Assembly (NCBI RefSeq): GCF_900100855.1
Contig: NZ_FNCB01000001.1
Span: 324,124 to 388,123 of the forward strand
DNA: 64,000 nt
Reading direction: 5' to 3'
Source: Idiomarina zobellii
Lineage (GTDB): Bacteria > Pseudomonadota > Gammaproteobacteria > Enterobacterales > Alteromonadaceae
In this document: positions 1-10,636 of the stretch, in pieces
Layout of the letters: every line of letters begins with the position of its first letter
Position numbering within the stretch: position 1 is the stretch's first letter
Program-made: the position numbers and the translations under genes
Notes under the pieces: generated by a model
Databases searched by the model: none
Told to the model about the DNA's origin: nothing
The model's input: the letters and a program-made list of their open reading frames with translations, nothing else

Positions 1-16
1 TCTAGACGAAGGGGAC
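1..16 (-). tRNA. tRNA-Glu, 5' end only (cut by window edge)
   Basis: Read on the minus strand, these 16 bases are GTCCCCTTCGTCTAGA, the usual first 16 nt of bacterial tRNA-Glu (acceptor strand, then the start of the D arm). The rest lies outside the window, so the anticodon cannot be seen. It lies 47 nt downstream of tRNA-Ala on the same strand and is probably cotranscribed with it. Identity rests on similarity to the familiar tRNA-Glu 5' end. Confidence 0.75.
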
Positions 17-63
17 GCAACCAAATACTTTTAACTACTGTCGGCGCTCTACCGAAAACAACT

Positions 64-139
64 TGGTGGAGCTAAGCGGGATCGAACCGCTGACCTCCTG
101 CGTGCAAGGCAGGCGCTCTCCCAGCTGAGCTATAGCCCC
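64..139 (-). tRNA. tRNA-Ala (anticodon TGC)
   Basis: A 76-nt cloverleaf on the minus strand. It has a GGGGCTA acceptor strand, anticodon stem CCTGC/GCAGG around loop CTTGCAC (anticodon TGC), T-loop GGTTCGATCC and an encoded CCA end. It reads Ala codons GCN. A near-consensus promoter lies upstream at 178-207, and the start of tRNA-Glu follows downstream. Confidence 0.97.
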
Positions 140-177
140 GCACCTGGCAATCACAGACTGCCTTGACAGCGGGGCGC

Positions 178-207
178 ATTCTATTTCGACCTGAGCTAAT
201 GTGTCAA
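178..207 (-). promoter_or_regulatory. Sigma-70 promoter of the tRNA-Ala/tRNA-Glu unit
   Basis: On the minus strand, TTGACA (202-207) is followed after 18 bp by TAGAAT (178-183). A GC-only discriminator (GCGCCCCGC) comes next. Such a discriminator after a strong -10 is typical of stable-RNA promoters under stringent control; that regulation is inferred. Confidence 0.75.
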
Positions 208-274
208 CTATTTTTTGAAAAAATGCGACCGTTTGACGATTTTTATGGCAATTCGCTCAGTTATTCATCAAAAA

Positions 275-931
275 CTATTTTTTCAGGCCGTCCGGCAGTT
301 TTTGGTGATAAACATGATACACCTGCTCCAACCCTTCCCGACTGGAAACAGAAACATTCATGTCATTCACTAAACCATTATCCAAACGATACACCCAACC
401 GTGTAAAGTCAGCGGTTGACCGCGGTCCCACGCTTCCTGAACCACGTTTGTCTTGGCGAGGTTTTTCACTTGTTCAATAACGTTGAGTTCACACAGACGA
501 TCAACTTTTTGCGACTCTTCCAGAGCCGCAATTTCATCGACATGCTCACGATAAACGTCGCGGATAGGATACAACCAGTGGTCAACCAAACCATGAGGTT
601 TTGACTCCATGGCGGCTTTGACGCCACCACAGCCATAATGACCCACTACCAATACATGACGTACTTTGAGAGTTTCTATCGCAAACTGAATCACAGACAA
701 ACAGTTAAAATCTGTCTGAATGACTTGGTTTGCCACATTTCTGTGTACGAATAACTCACCAGGGTCCATACCAACAATCTGGTTGGCAGGCACTCGACTA
801 TCGGAGCAGCCTATCCACAAATACTCCGGCGCCTGCTGCCCTACCAAGCGCTTAAAAAAGTCAGGATCTTTCTGAACCTGCTCTTCCGCCCACGCTTTGT
901 TGTTCTCAATCAAGTGCTTAATGTCTGGCAT
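275..931 (-). CDS. can: Beta-class carbonic anhydrase
   Basis: Interconverts CO2 and bicarbonate in the cytoplasm, supplying bicarbonate to carboxylases. The 218-residue protein has the normal length for the Can/YadF type. Zinc ligands and the catalytic dyad are visible: C42-S-D44-S-R46, then H98 and C101 in GHYGCGG. The start ATG has AGGAT upstream. It follows gltX on the same strand with a gap of about 30 bp, so readthrough from gltX is likely. Family assignment is firm; physiological role is taken from E. coli Can. Confidence 0.95.
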   Translation of the reverse strand: MPDIKHLIENNKAWAEEQVQKDPDFFKRLVGQQAPEYLWIGCSDSRVPANQIVGMDPGELFVHRNVANQVIQTDFNCLSVIQFAIETLKVRHVLVVGHYGCGGVKAAMESKPHGLVDHWLYPIRDVYREHVDEIAALEESQKVDRLCELNVIEQVKNLAKTNVVQEAWDRGQPLTLHGWVYRLDNGLVNDMNVSVSSREGLEQVYHVYHQKLPDGLKK

Positions 932-961
932 GATGTATCCTAAGGTCGTTTTAACGCTCTA

Positions 962-2368
962 TTAAGCGCTCTCACGCTTAGCTATAAATTCTAAAGCAAG
1001 GTCAATTCGCGCCAAAACGGTTTTTTGGGGTATTAATTCAAGGGTTTCACCTAACGAAGGAGAGTTACCTCCACCGGTAGCAGCTACCCTTAAAGGCATA
1101 CCTACTTTGCCCATACCCACATCCAAGTCAGCAGCGGTTTGATTAATAGCGGCTTGGATATTATCAGCATTCCAGTCGTTCACTGCTCCAAGCAGTTCTT
1201 TTGCCTTTAATAAAGGCTCTTTCGCTACCGGACGTAAATGCTTTTTCGCTGCTTTCTCATCAAACTCTTCAACCGACTCAAAGAAGTAACGGCTAATGGC
1301 AGCCATTTCTTTTAAGGTTTTTACCCTATCAGCCTGCAACGACACAACTTTCTCTAGCGCTGGACCATTGCTTGTGTCCACACTTATTTGGTCAAACTGC
1401 CATTGCAACTGCGGAGCAACTTTTTCCGCCGGTAACGTTTTCATGTAGTGCTGATTTAACCAATTAAGCTTTTCGGTATTAAACGCTGACGCTGCTTTGT
1501 TAACGTCATCCAGCTTAAAGTACTCAACCAGCTCTTCGCGGCTGAATATTTCCTGGTCACCATGAGACCAACCTAAACGCGCCAAATAGTTAACAACCGC
1601 TTCCGGCACATAACCGTCATCGCGATACTGCATAACGCTGACTGCACCATGACGTTTCGATAACTTCTTACCGTCGTCACCAAGAATCATCGACACATGA
1701 GCGTACTGAGGTACGGGCGCGCCCAAGGCTTTTAAGATATTAATCTGGCGCGGTGTGTTGTTAATGTGGTCTTCACCGCGAACAACGTGCGTAATGTCCA
1801 TGTCCCAGTCATCAACCACCACACAGAAGTTATAGGTCGGTGTACCGTCAGTACGGGCAATGATCAAATCATCCAGCTCGGTATTAGCGAATTCAATACG
1901 GCCACGAATGTGATCATCGAAAACCACACTGCCCTCTTGCGGGTTACGAAAGCGAATAACGTATTTATCACCGCCAACATTCGGGTTGTCACGGCAATGT
2001 CCGTCGTAACGAGGCTTTTCTCCCGCTGCCATTTGCTCTTCACGCATTTTCTCTAAACGCTCAGCCGAGCAATAGCATTTATAGGCTTTGTCTTCTTCCA
2101 GAAGCTTATCAATAAGTTCTTTATAGCGGTCAAAACGCTGAGTCTGGTAGTATGGTCCGCGATCCCAGCTTAAGCCCAGCCATTCCATGCCCTCTAAAAT
2201 GGCATCAATAGCAGGCTGAGTTGAACGTTCACGGTCGGTGTCTTCTATACGCAGTACGAACTCGCCGCCCTGCGCTTTTGCGACTAACCATGAATACAAT
2301 GCCGTACGGGCACCACCAACATGCAAATACCCAGTCGGGCTGGGGGCAAAACGCGTTACCACACTCAT
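962..2368 (-). CDS. gltX: Glutamyl-tRNA synthetase
   Basis: Class I synthetase that charges tRNA-Glu with glutamate. At 468 residues it has the normal discriminating GluRS length. The HIGH-type signature is HVGG (16-19) in [14 protein letters not shown], and the KMSKS-type motif is KLSKR (235-239). C98, C100 and C125 match the zinc site of E. coli GluRS, but the fourth ligand position carries Asp (C125-R-D127) instead of His. AGGAAG precedes the ATG. A tRNA-Glu gene and the tRNA-Val pair lie close by, as tRNA genes flank gltX in E. coli. Confidence 0.97.
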   Translation of the reverse strand: MSVVTRFAPSPTGYLHVGGARTALYSWLVAKAQGGEFVLRIEDTDRERSTQPAIDAILEGMEWLGLSWDRGPYYQTQRFDRYKELIDKLLEEDKAYKCYCSAERLEKMREEQMAAGEKPRYDGHCRDNPNVGGDKYVIRFRNPQEGSVVFDDHIRGRIEFANTELDDLIIARTDGTPTYNFCVVVDDWDMDITHVVRGEDHINNTPRQINILKALGAPVPQYAHVSMILGDDGKKLSKRHGAVSVMQYRDDGYVPEAVVNYLARLGWSHGDQEIFSREELVEYFKLDDVNKAASAFNTEKLNWLNQHYMKTLPAEKVAPQLQWQFDQISVDTSNGPALEKVVSLQADRVKTLKEMAAISRYFFESVEEFDEKAAKKHLRPVAKEPLLKAKELLGAVNDWNADNIQAAINQTAADLDVGMGKVGMPLRVAATGGGNSPSLGETLELIPQKTVLARIDLALEFIAKRESA

Positions 2369-2495
2369 GTTTCTTCCTTTCTGTTAAACCGGTCAAAAAT
2401 AATGGCGGCAAGTTTATCAAGACTGAGCGCTCAGCGCATCTGCTAATCGAAATGATTAAAATGTCAGCAAACGATACAAAGTTCGCAATTTTTAT

Positions 2496-2523
2496 TTGAC
2501 AGTTTTCATCTGATCCCTATAAT
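2496..2523 (+). promoter_or_regulatory. Strong sigma-70 promoter of the tRNA-Val pair
   Basis: Both hexamers are perfect: TTGACA at 2496-2501 and TATAAT at 2518-2523, with a 16-bp spacer. A GC-rich discriminator (GCCTCCTCGC) follows. The first tRNA-Val begins 38 bp after the -10. It diverges from gltX. Confidence 0.88.
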
Positions 2524-2561
2524 GCCTCCTCGCAACGACGCAGAAGTGTCACAGTGAGAAT

Positions 2562-2637
2562 GGTTGCTTAGCTCAGTTGGGAGAGCATCGCCCTTACAAG
2601 GCGAGGGTCACTGGTTCAAGCCCAGTAGCAACCACCA
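2562..2637 (+). tRNA. tRNA-Val (anticodon TAC), copy 1
   Basis: A 76-nt cloverleaf. Acceptor GGTTGCT pairs with AGCAACC, the anticodon loop CTTACAA carries TAC, and CCA is encoded. The T-loop reads TTCAAGC. It differs from copy 2 at a single base, a purine change in the T loop. Confidence 0.97.
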
Positions 2638-2674
2638 CCTCTCCTTCTTCCCCTTAGTTGCAGACCTTCAGGAT

Positions 2675-2750
2675 GGTTGCTTAGCTCAGTTGGGAGAGCA
2701 TCGCCCTTACAAGGCGAGGGTCACTGGTTCGAGCCCAGTAGCAACCACCA
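2675..2750 (+). tRNA. tRNA-Val (anticodon TAC), copy 2
   Basis: Identical to copy 1 except for G instead of A in the T loop (TTCGAGC). It lies 37 bp downstream of copy 1 and is probably cotranscribed. A run of seven T directly follows the CCA end (2751-2757), though no separate hairpin precedes it. Confidence 0.97.
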
Positions 2751-2765
2751 TTTTTTTACTCCCAG

Positions 2766-3635
2766 TTACTTCAAATTTTCCAGTAAATAATCTAAAAGCA
2801 CCCTAACTTTGGGAATAACCTGTCTGTTTTCCGGGTACAATGCCCAAATACCGTCATCCGCTTGCCTATAATCGGCTAATACTTCTTTAAGCTGACCACT
2901 TGCCAAGGCATCTGTGACGTAATAATCCGGTAACATCGCCAGGCCTAAGCCTTTTATCGCGGCATCTCTAAGCGCCAAGCCGTTGTTACAATGCAAATAA
3001 AGCTCTGGCCGGTAAGTTTCTGAGCGCCCGTCCACCTCAAACCGCCATTGTTTGACGGTACCGGTAAAGCACTTATGCGCATCAAGATCATTAATGCTGC
3101 TAGGCTCACCAACACGCTCAAAGTAGCTCGGAGAGCCTACGACATAATGACGTCGGCTACCAAGCTTGCGCGCTCTTAGCCTTGGGTTTCCTAACTGTCC
3201 AAGTCGAATAGCCACGTCATAACTGCCTTCAATCAGGTCAACCTGATCATTCGTGAGTTGCAAATCGAGGCGACAGTCTTCATAAACTTGCAGAAAGTCA
3301 TTTAAAATCGGGGCTATAAAACGTTCACCATAATAGACAGGCGCAGTAATTCTAATAAGCCCCTGAGGTTGCTGTGTGCGCTGCTGAATGGCCTGATCGG
3401 CATCTCTCAGGCTGGCGACTAAATGCTGGCAATGCGGCAAGTATAGCTTCCCTTCTTCTGTTAAGCTGACACTGCGGGTCGACCGGTAAAGCAGTTGCAT
3501 ATGCAGTCGACTCTCCAGCGCAGCTATATTCCGACTGACCTGTGCGACAGACAGCCCTAACTCTTGCGCTGCAGCGGTAAAGCTCTGCCGTTCAGCGACA
3601 GCGGCAAACTCACTAATTCCCTGCCAAGCTTTCAT
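2766..3635 (-). CDS. LysR-family transcriptional regulator next to frmA
   Basis: A 289-residue LysR regulator. The N-terminal winged helix-turn-helix spans about residues 3-60 (FAAVAERQSFTAAAQELGLS with VSRNIAALE recognition helix), followed by a LysR substrate-binding domain from about residue 90. It is transcribed divergently from frmA across a 131-bp gap. LysR genes usually regulate their divergent neighbour, so a role in formaldehyde or glutathione-adduct response is inferred. No FrmR-type repressor is present here. Weak SD (AGG) precedes the ATG. Confidence 0.85.
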   Translation of the reverse strand: MKAWQGISEFAAVAERQSFTAAAQELGLSVAQVSRNIAALESRLHMQLLYRSTRSVSLTEEGKLYLPHCQHLVASLRDADQAIQQRTQQPQGLIRITAPVYYGERFIAPILNDFLQVYEDCRLDLQLTNDQVDLIEGSYDVAIRLGQLGNPRLRARKLGSRRHYVVGSPSYFERVGEPSSINDLDAHKCFTGTVKQWRFEVDGRSETYRPELYLHCNNGLALRDAAIKGLGLAMLPDYYVTDALASGQLKEVLADYRQADDGIWALYPENRQVIPKVRVLLDYLLENLK

Positions 3636-3736
3636 ATCAACCTATTATTGCATTTATGAAAAAGTAATTTGTATAAACATAAGATTACCTGCTTATGAGA
3701 AAAAGTTAAACTTAAGCTATGCTTTTACGTAATTAA

Positions 3737-4885
<1,149 letters not shown>

Positions 4886-4896
4886 TGGAGCCAGTG

Positions 4897-5733
4897 ATGA
4901 AACAAGTTAGCGAAACCCGCTGTTTTGGCGGTCGTCAGCTGCGCTTTGAACATGACTCTGAAGTACTGAACTGCACTATGCAGTTCAGTGTCTTTTTGCC
5001 ATTACGCGCAGAGAAAACAGAGGTTCCGGCGGTCTACTTTTTATCGGGCTTAACCTGCACTGACGAAAACTTTTCCACCAAAGCCGGTGCGCAGCGAGTG
5101 GCCACAGAGCTGGGTATTGCCTTAATTATTCCTGATACCAGCCCGCGTGGAGACGATGTAGCCGACGATGCAGACGGCGCTTACGACTTAGGTTTAGGTG
5201 CAGGCTTTTACGTCAACGCGACTGAAGAGCCGTGGAAGTCGAATTATCAAATGTACGACTACATTGTGAAAGAGCTGCCAGAATTGGTCGAAGCGGAGTT
5301 GCCGGTTAACGACAAGCGCGCTATTGCAGGTCATTCCATGGGCGGACACGGAGCTTTAGTTATTGGCTTACGTAACAGCGACCGCTACACCAGCATTTCT
5401 GCATTCTCGCCGATTACCAACCCAACACAATGCCCCTGGGGTGAAAAAGCCTTTAGCGCGTATTTGGGCGATGATCGCGAGCAATGGAAGCAATACGACG
5501 CGGTTGAGATCATCAAATCTAAAGGTCAGACACTTCCAATTCGAGTTGATCAGGGCTTAGCTGACGGATTTTTAGAAGAGCAGTTAAAACCGGAGAACTT
5601 AAAAGACGCCATTAACGAAGCTAACGGCGGCGGTACTGTTCATTTACACGACGGCTATGACCACAGCTATTACTTCATCTCGTCATTTATCGAAGCTCAG
5701 CTTCGCTTCCATGCGAAGTACTTAACGGCATGA
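4897..5733 (+). CDS. fghA: S-formylglutathione hydrolase
   Basis: Hydrolyses S-formylglutathione to formate and glutathione, completing glutathione-dependent formaldehyde oxidation with frmA. It has an esterase D alpha/beta-hydrolase fold. In the 278-residue form, S147 (GHSMGG), D223 and H256 form the expected triad. The start at 4897 was chosen because GGAG (4887-4890) lies six bases upstream; an in-frame ATG at 4885 overlapping the frmA stop has no such site. It is 11 bp from frmA, so the two form an operon. Confidence 0.95.
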   Translation: MKQVSETRCFGGRQLRFEHDSEVLNCTMQFSVFLPLRAEKTEVPAVYFLSGLTCTDENFSTKAGAQRVATELGIALIIPDTSPRGDDVADDADGAYDLGLGAGFYVNATEEPWKSNYQMYDYIVKELPELVEAELPVNDKRAIAGHSMGGHGALVIGLRNSDRYTSISAFSPITNPTQCPWGEKAFSAYLGDDREQWKQYDAVEIIKSKGQTLPIRVDQGLADGFLEEQLKPENLKDAINEANGGGTVHLHDGYDHSYYFISSFIEAQLRFHAKYLTA

Positions 5734-5742
5734 TAAATCAGG

Positions 5743-7581
5743 TCATACGGTGAATTTGATGACCGCCTGGCGCAGCTGCTCAGTTTGTTGACGAACCTGA
5801 GTGACTGCGTCAGCATTTGACTGTGCATCATTTGCCGCTTCCACGCCAGCGTCGCGTACTCGGGTAATATTTCTTGCAGTTTCATCCACAACCGCAGACT
5901 GCTCCTCAACCGCGGTAGCAATAGAGGCCGAGCGGTCGTTAATTTTAACCAGCTCAGTATGAATGCGATTAAATAGTTCATCGGATTCAGTCGAGTGTTG
6001 CGCGCTTTCTTCACCCAGCTCATTACACTCTTGCAGGGTCTTCACAATAACCTGCGTTTGCTGGTTCAGTTGACTAGTAATTGACTCTATCTCACCAATA
6101 GACTGCTGCGTGCGGGAGGCCAGTGTACGAACTTCATCTGCCACTACGGCAAAGCCACGCCCCTGCTCTCCAGCCCTTGCCGCTTCAATTGCCGCATTCA
6201 GCGCCAACAAATTCGTCTGTTCAGCAATGCCGTTAATCACCGTCACGATTTGTGTAATAGAGGCACTGCGCTCTGCCAAGGTATTCGCTTCAGTTACGCT
6301 ACTGTTCAATCGTTCTGCTAGGTAACGCACTTTCTCAACACCAGCCTGTACCGAGGTACTACCATGTGTCGCCTGTTCAGACAGACTGTTCACTTGCTCA
6401 GCAGTATCTTCCGCGTCATTGGCAATAGTGTGTGCCGTGCTACCCATCTCATTAATAGCAGCAGCAACCTGATCAACCTCATGCGACTGCATATCCAGGT
6501 TTTGTGAGGTATGAGTCACTGTATTAGATACTTGCTGTGTGAGACTATTTACCGTTTCGACAGACTGATTTATTTGTTGGATAACACCACGGAAGTACGT
6601 GAGCAACTCATTAAAGCTATCAACTAAATCACCGAGTTCGTCATCACGGAACTTCTCCGAGGACAGCGTTAAGTCATTGCTTCGCTGAACTTTGTGCATA
6701 TCTTTACGTAATTGATTCAGCGGCTTATTAATAGAACGTATCACCCAGACCAACATAGCAATAACAATGAGTGCGATAACAGCAAATACAACGACAGGTA
6801 CCCACTTCATGGTTGCCTGACGTGACTGCAGCAAGTCACTTAGCTGTTTATCTAACTGATCAAGCGAGGCTTCCATATTGCTCGCAACATCTCTCACTTC
6901 GCCTTTAATTCCTGACTCTTCATCAAGTCCTATCTCTTTTGAGCGCGTTGCATAACGATCAAAATCACGGCGATACGCATCAACCTTTGACGCGAGCTCA
7001 GGTGTTGCAGACAACTCTTTTTTCAGTTCATCCAGCAATCCCTCTACCCTGCCGAGATACTTATCGTCAAAGCGCAACATAAAGTCCTTTTCACTGCGAC
7101 GAACCTGCAGCAAAGTAACCAAAAGCTCAGTACGTCCGGCAGTATCAATCGCTTCTTCTAACTCATGAGTTGCTGAGCGCAGCGCGCCATAAGCACCACT
7201 ATTTTCATTTAACCCACGCTGCTCAAATGCGTTGACTAAGCGCTCAAAGTTTTTGCTATAACCTTCTACCTGGTTTTCTAACTGTGTAATCAATTGAGAG
7301 GAAGTTTTATCGTTAACCAGTGCGTTCAGCTGTTCAAGCCGTTTTTTGGTTACATCTGCCTGCTGATCTAACTTCTCCGCGTAGCTTTTATCCATTCGTA
7401 ACAGAAAGTCTTTTTCCGCACGGCGCAATTGCAGCAAGCTATTGTGTACGGACTCTCGAAGCTCACTCGCACGATGTAAGTCACTCACTTGTGACTGAAA
7501 TACCATCATCAGAACCAGCAGTAAAATAAAAGCGCCAGTAGCGACCAAGCCGACAGAAAGGAGCTTATTACGAATTGACAT
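5743..7581 (-). CDS. Methyl-accepting chemotaxis protein with HBM sensor domain
   Basis: A 612-residue inner-membrane chemoreceptor. TM1 spans about 9-29 and TM2 about 260-281, with the sensor domain between. The sensor contains two copies of an R-[RS]-x-E-K-D-F-x-L-R motif (53-62 and 161-170), the mark of helical bimodular (HBM) sensors such as Pseudomonas McpS. HAMP follows TM2, then the signalling domain with the conserved hairpin [23 protein letters not shown] receptors of known function bind organic acids; the ligand here is unknown. The start is placed at MSIRNK, directly before TM1; an in-frame ATG 66 bp upstream is less likely. It converges on fghA. Confidence 0.9.
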   Translation of the reverse strand: MSIRNKLLSVGLVATGAFILLLVLMMVFQSQVSDLHRASELRESVHNSLLQLRRAEKDFLLRMDKSYAEKLDQQADVTKKRLEQLNALVNDKTSSQLITQLENQVEGYSKNFERLVNAFEQRGLNENSGAYGALRSATHELEEAIDTAGRTELLVTLLQVRRSEKDFMLRFDDKYLGRVEGLLDELKKELSATPELASKVDAYRRDFDRYATRSKEIGLDEESGIKGEVRDVASNMEASLDQLDKQLSDLLQSRQATMKWVPVVVFAVIALIVIAMLVWVIRSINKPLNQLRKDMHKVQRSNDLTLSSEKFRDDELGDLVDSFNELLTYFRGVIQQINQSVETVNSLTQQVSNTVTHTSQNLDMQSHEVDQVAAAINEMGSTAHTIANDAEDTAEQVNSLSEQATHGSTSVQAGVEKVRYLAERLNSSVTEANTLAERSASITQIVTVINGIAEQTNLLALNAAIEAARAGEQGRGFAVVADEVRTLASRTQQSIGEIESITSQLNQQTQVIVKTLQECNELGEESAQHSTESDELFNRIHTELVKINDRSASIATAVEEQSAVVDETARNITRVRDAGVEAANDAQSNADAVTQVRQQTEQLRQAVIKFTV

Positions 7582-7786
7582 AGCAAACACTCGGCAATGA
7601 AAAGTGGCGGAATAATAGACAGTGGTCAACAATTCCGCAATGATCAATTTTGTTAATGATATGAACTTTTTATGACAGCTGCATGACAGGCAAAATAAGT
7701 ATCACTTACTGGGTAAATACCCCTATTCGTTAAACGGTTATACTTCTGATCTCGCTCAATACTTCTCGCTTAAAAAGGAAGCAGTA

Positions 7787-9067
7787 ATGAAGGTAAACTC
7801 AGCGGTAGAAGCCCTGTCAATTCTCGATGATGGCGATGTCATCTGGTGCCAGTCGATGGCTGCCACCCCTTATAAACTTCTTGAAGGTCTGAAAGAGATC
7901 GCAACACAACGTAAAGACCTGACGTTGTTACAGTTGCATACGGAGTACAGCGAAATACTCTGTGACCCTGAGCTTAAAGGACATCTTCGCCAACGTGCTT
8001 TCTTTGTTGGTGCTTCCACTCGGCAGGCCGTTAATCAAGGACTAGCCGACTATGTCCCTATTTTCCTGTCTGAAATTCCCAAGCTGTTTCGCTCGGGCGA
8101 GCAACCTCTGGATGCGGCTATAGTTCAAGTATCACCACCGGATAAACACGGTAATTGCAGTTTAGGTATTTCGGTTGAAGCAACCCGGGCCGCGCTGCAA
8201 GTGGCAAAAAAAGTGGTTGCCTGGATAAACCCTAACATGCCGCGCACACATGGCGACGCGCTAGTTTCCTTAAAACGATTTGATCGCTACTTTGAAGAAT
8301 CGGCTCCTATTCCAATTCACAACCAGCCACCGCAAAACCCTGTGACACAAAAAATTGGCGAGCGCGTTGCCAGCCTTATTAATGACGGGGACTGTTTGCA
8401 AATGGGTATTGGCGCAATACCAGATGCAACATTGGCTTGCCTGCATCACCACAAAGACTTAGGCATTCACACCGAAATGTTCTCTGACGGCGTATTACCG
8501 CTGGTTGAGCGTGGCGTCATAAATAACAGCCGCAAACGTAAGCACCGTGGCCGCATTGTCACCACTTTTGCGATGGGTTCTCAGGCACTTTATGACTTTG
8601 TTGATGACAACCAGGAAGTGTTTTTCCTCGACGTTGAGTACACCAATGACACCTCGGTTATTCGCCAGAATAAGCAGGTTATGTCCATAAACAGCGCCCT
8701 TCAGGTCGACCTGAGCGGTCAGGTTTGCGCAGACTCTATTGGCACTAAAATATACTCGGGCGTTGGCGGTCAAATGGACTTTGTGCGCGGTGCCAGCTTG
8801 TCGGAAGGCGGTCGTTCGGTTATTGCTTTGCCTTCAACGGCCTGTGGCGGAACAGTGTCGCGCATTAGCTCTCTGCTTGCTCCTGGCGCTGGCGTAGTCA
8901 CCACACGCGCCCATGTGCATTACATTGTCACCGAACACGGAGTCGCTAACTTACGCGCTAAAAGTATGAGCGAACGAGCGCGCGAGCTGATTCATATTGC
9001 CGACCCGAAATTCCGTGAAGAACTGGCAAAAGCGGCTTATGACGACTGGGGCTTGAACATAACCTAG
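7787..9067 (+). CDS. Acetyl-CoA hydrolase/CoA-transferase family protein
   Basis: A 426-residue cytoplasmic enzyme that moves CoA between acyl groups, resembling 4-hydroxybutyrate or propionate CoA-transferases (Cat2/AbfT type). E230 in GIHTEMFSDG is the likely catalytic glutamate that forms the glutamyl-CoA thioester. A glycine-rich GVGGQMDFVRGA segment lies near residue 325. AGGAAG precedes the ATG. It stands alone, with the racemase gene 81 bp downstream. The acyl substrate cannot be told from sequence. Confidence 0.87.
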   Translation: MKVNSAVEALSILDDGDVIWCQSMAATPYKLLEGLKEIATQRKDLTLLQLHTEYSEILCDPELKGHLRQRAFFVGASTRQAVNQGLADYVPIFLSEIPKLFRSGEQPLDAAIVQVSPPDKHGNCSLGISVEATRAALQVAKKVVAWINPNMPRTHGDALVSLKRFDRYFEESAPIPIHNQPPQNPVTQKIGERVASLINDGDCLQMGIGAIPDATLACLHHHKDLGIHTEMFSDGVLPLVERGVINNSRKRKHRGRIVTTFAMGSQALYDFVDDNQEVFFLDVEYTNDTSVIRQNKQVMSINSALQVDLSGQVCADSIGTKIYSGVGGQMDFVRGASLSEGGRSVIALPSTACGGTVSRISSLLAPGAGVVTTRAHVHYIVTEHGVANLRAKSMSERARELIHIADPKFREELAKAAYDDWGLNIT

Positions 9068-9148
9068 ATAAATTCTGTCTAAATCGCGAATTAACTTCAC
9101 ACCTTAGCTACTGTAAGCTACTTTTAATACACATTAGCGGAGGCGGTG

Positions 9149-9841
9149 ATGAAAACAGTCGGCATTATTGGCGGTATGAGCTGGGAGTCCACCAGTACTT
9201 ATTATCGCCGTTTAAATCAATTGATTAATGAGCGGTTAGGCGGTCTACACAGCGCTGAGCTCATACTTGCCAGTGTCGACTTTGCGCCTATTGAAAATAT
9301 GCAGAGTAAGGGCGACTGGAATGCCGCCGCAAGTGCGCTTGTGACTAAAGCCAGACAACTGGAAAAGGTCGGGGCCGAATGTATTGTTATCGCAACCAAT
9401 ACAATGCATAAAGTCGCCCCTGAAATTGAGGCAGCCGTTTCCATTCCGCTTATCCATATTGTTGATGCTCTGGCAAACCACCTTAAAAAAAACAAGGTTG
9501 AACGTGCGGGGCTTTTAGGCACTCGTTTCACCATGCAACAACCTTTTTATAAAGAGCGCCTTGAGCAGCAAGGTATTAAAGTTCTGACACCCAATGAAAG
9601 TGACAGCAAAGCAATAGACAGCATCATTTTTAAAGAGCTCTGCCACGGTCAATTTACTGATGATGCACGAAAACAATATCTAAAAGTTATTGATGACCTG
9701 TCAGCTAAAGGCGCACAAGGCGTTATTTTAGGCTGCACCGAAATCGGCTTGCTCGTTCAGCAGGAACACTCTGAACTGCCACTGTTTGACACCACTGAAG
9801 TTCACTGCCAAGCCATAGCTGATTGGATGCTAAAGTCTTGA
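9149..9841 (+). CDS. ygeA: Aspartate/glutamate racemase family protein (YgeA-like)
   Basis: A 230-residue cofactor-independent amino-acid racemase. Most family members use two cysteines. Here the first position is T83 (ATNTMH) and the second is C196 (GCTEI). This Thr/Cys pair matches the reported arrangement in E. coli YgeA, an L-Asp/Glu-specific racemase. The GGMSWEST N-terminus is typical. The start ATG at 9149 sits five bases after GGAGG (9139-9143); an in-frame GTG at 9146 is too close to that site. Confidence 0.85.
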   Translation: MKTVGIIGGMSWESTSTYYRRLNQLINERLGGLHSAELILASVDFAPIENMQSKGDWNAAASALVTKARQLEKVGAECIVIATNTMHKVAPEIEAAVSIPLIHIVDALANHLKKNKVERAGLLGTRFTMQQPFYKERLEQQGIKVLTPNESDSKAIDSIIFKELCHGQFTDDARKQYLKVIDDLSAKGAQGVILGCTEIGLLVQQEHSELPLFDTTEVHCQAIADWMLKS

Positions 9842-9918
9842 ATATAAAATAATAAAATTCTTAAAATTTAATATGTTAAAGGGTATAGTAAACTCTTTTC
9901 TCAACCAAGGAGAGACTC

Positions 9919-10539
9919 ATGAGAAAAGCAGCTATAGCCTTAGCCATACTTACCCTGCCATCAGCAGCATTAGCCGATTCCCCAAACTGGAATAAAGTTG
10001 AAGCGTCCTACCTGGACACTGATCTTGGTGTTGATAATGTTGGCGAACTATCTCTAGACGGTTTTCGTGCGGGCGGCTCTGTCGCAATTGATCAAGATTT
10101 TGTAGTCTTAAAAAATATCTTCGCATTTGCTGATTTCAGCTCGGTCTCAGAAGAAGACAATAGCGCCAGCATTGACTTGGACTACTTATCAGCGGGTATT
10201 GGTTCATTTAAATCTTTATCTGACAGCACTGACTTGTATGCGACTGCATCGTTTGAACGTATAGAAGTCGCAACATCGAGCATACTCACTGAGCCTACAT
10301 CAGACTCCGAAAAAGCCGTAGGTGTCGGAATTGGTCTTAGATCGATGGTCACGCCTAATATTGAAACAAACGCTAAAATCGATTACATCGCTTTTGATGA
10401 AGCAACTGTTCGTCTAGATATTTCCGCCTTTTACCACCTAACCAATAGCTTATCTTTTGGACTCGCGTACGAGACTTATAAAGAACTTGATTACGCTGAT
10501 ATCGACAGTATCAGAGCTTCGGTTCGCTATTCTTTCTAA
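9919..10539 (+). CDS. Putative outer-membrane beta-barrel protein
   Basis: A 206-residue protein with a clear signal peptide (about 1-19, cleaved after ALA). The mature part alternates polar and hydrophobic residues and ends in RYSF, the C-terminal aromatic expected for BAM-inserted barrels. It probably forms an eight-stranded barrel. AAGGAGAG precedes the ATG, and the upstream DNA is very AT-rich. I do not recognise a specific family, and its function is unknown. Confidence 0.7.
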   Translation: MRKAAIALAILTLPSAALADSPNWNKVEASYLDTDLGVDNVGELSLDGFRAGGSVAIDQDFVVLKNIFAFADFSSVSEEDNSASIDLDYLSAGIGSFKSLSDSTDLYATASFERIEVATSSILTEPTSDSEKAVGVGIGLRSMVTPNIETNAKIDYIAFDEATVRLDISAFYHLTNSLSFGLAYETYKELDYADIDSIRASVRYSF

Positions 10540-10574
10540 GTAGCTTGCATCAGCGAACTTTATCTGCATATTAT

Positions 10575-10607
10575 TAAGGTGTTAATTCTTCGTTAATTAA
10601 CACCTTA
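10575..10607. repeat. Perfect 13-bp inverted repeat, possible terminator or operator
   Basis: TAAGGTGTTAATT (10575-10587) and its exact reverse complement (10595-10607) flank a 7-nt loop. It lies between the barrel gene and the TM2 gene, 30 bp before the latter's start. The stem is AT-rich and has no T run after it. It may terminate or stabilise the upstream mRNA, or act as an operator. Confidence 0.55.
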
Positions 10608-10636
10608 GGATATAACAACAACAATTGGAGCTTTTT

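Noticed and set aside
2564-2806. 80-codon ORF across the tRNA-Val pair
   Set aside because: It reads through two tRNA genes, giving a repeated peptide; an artefact of the duplicated tRNA.
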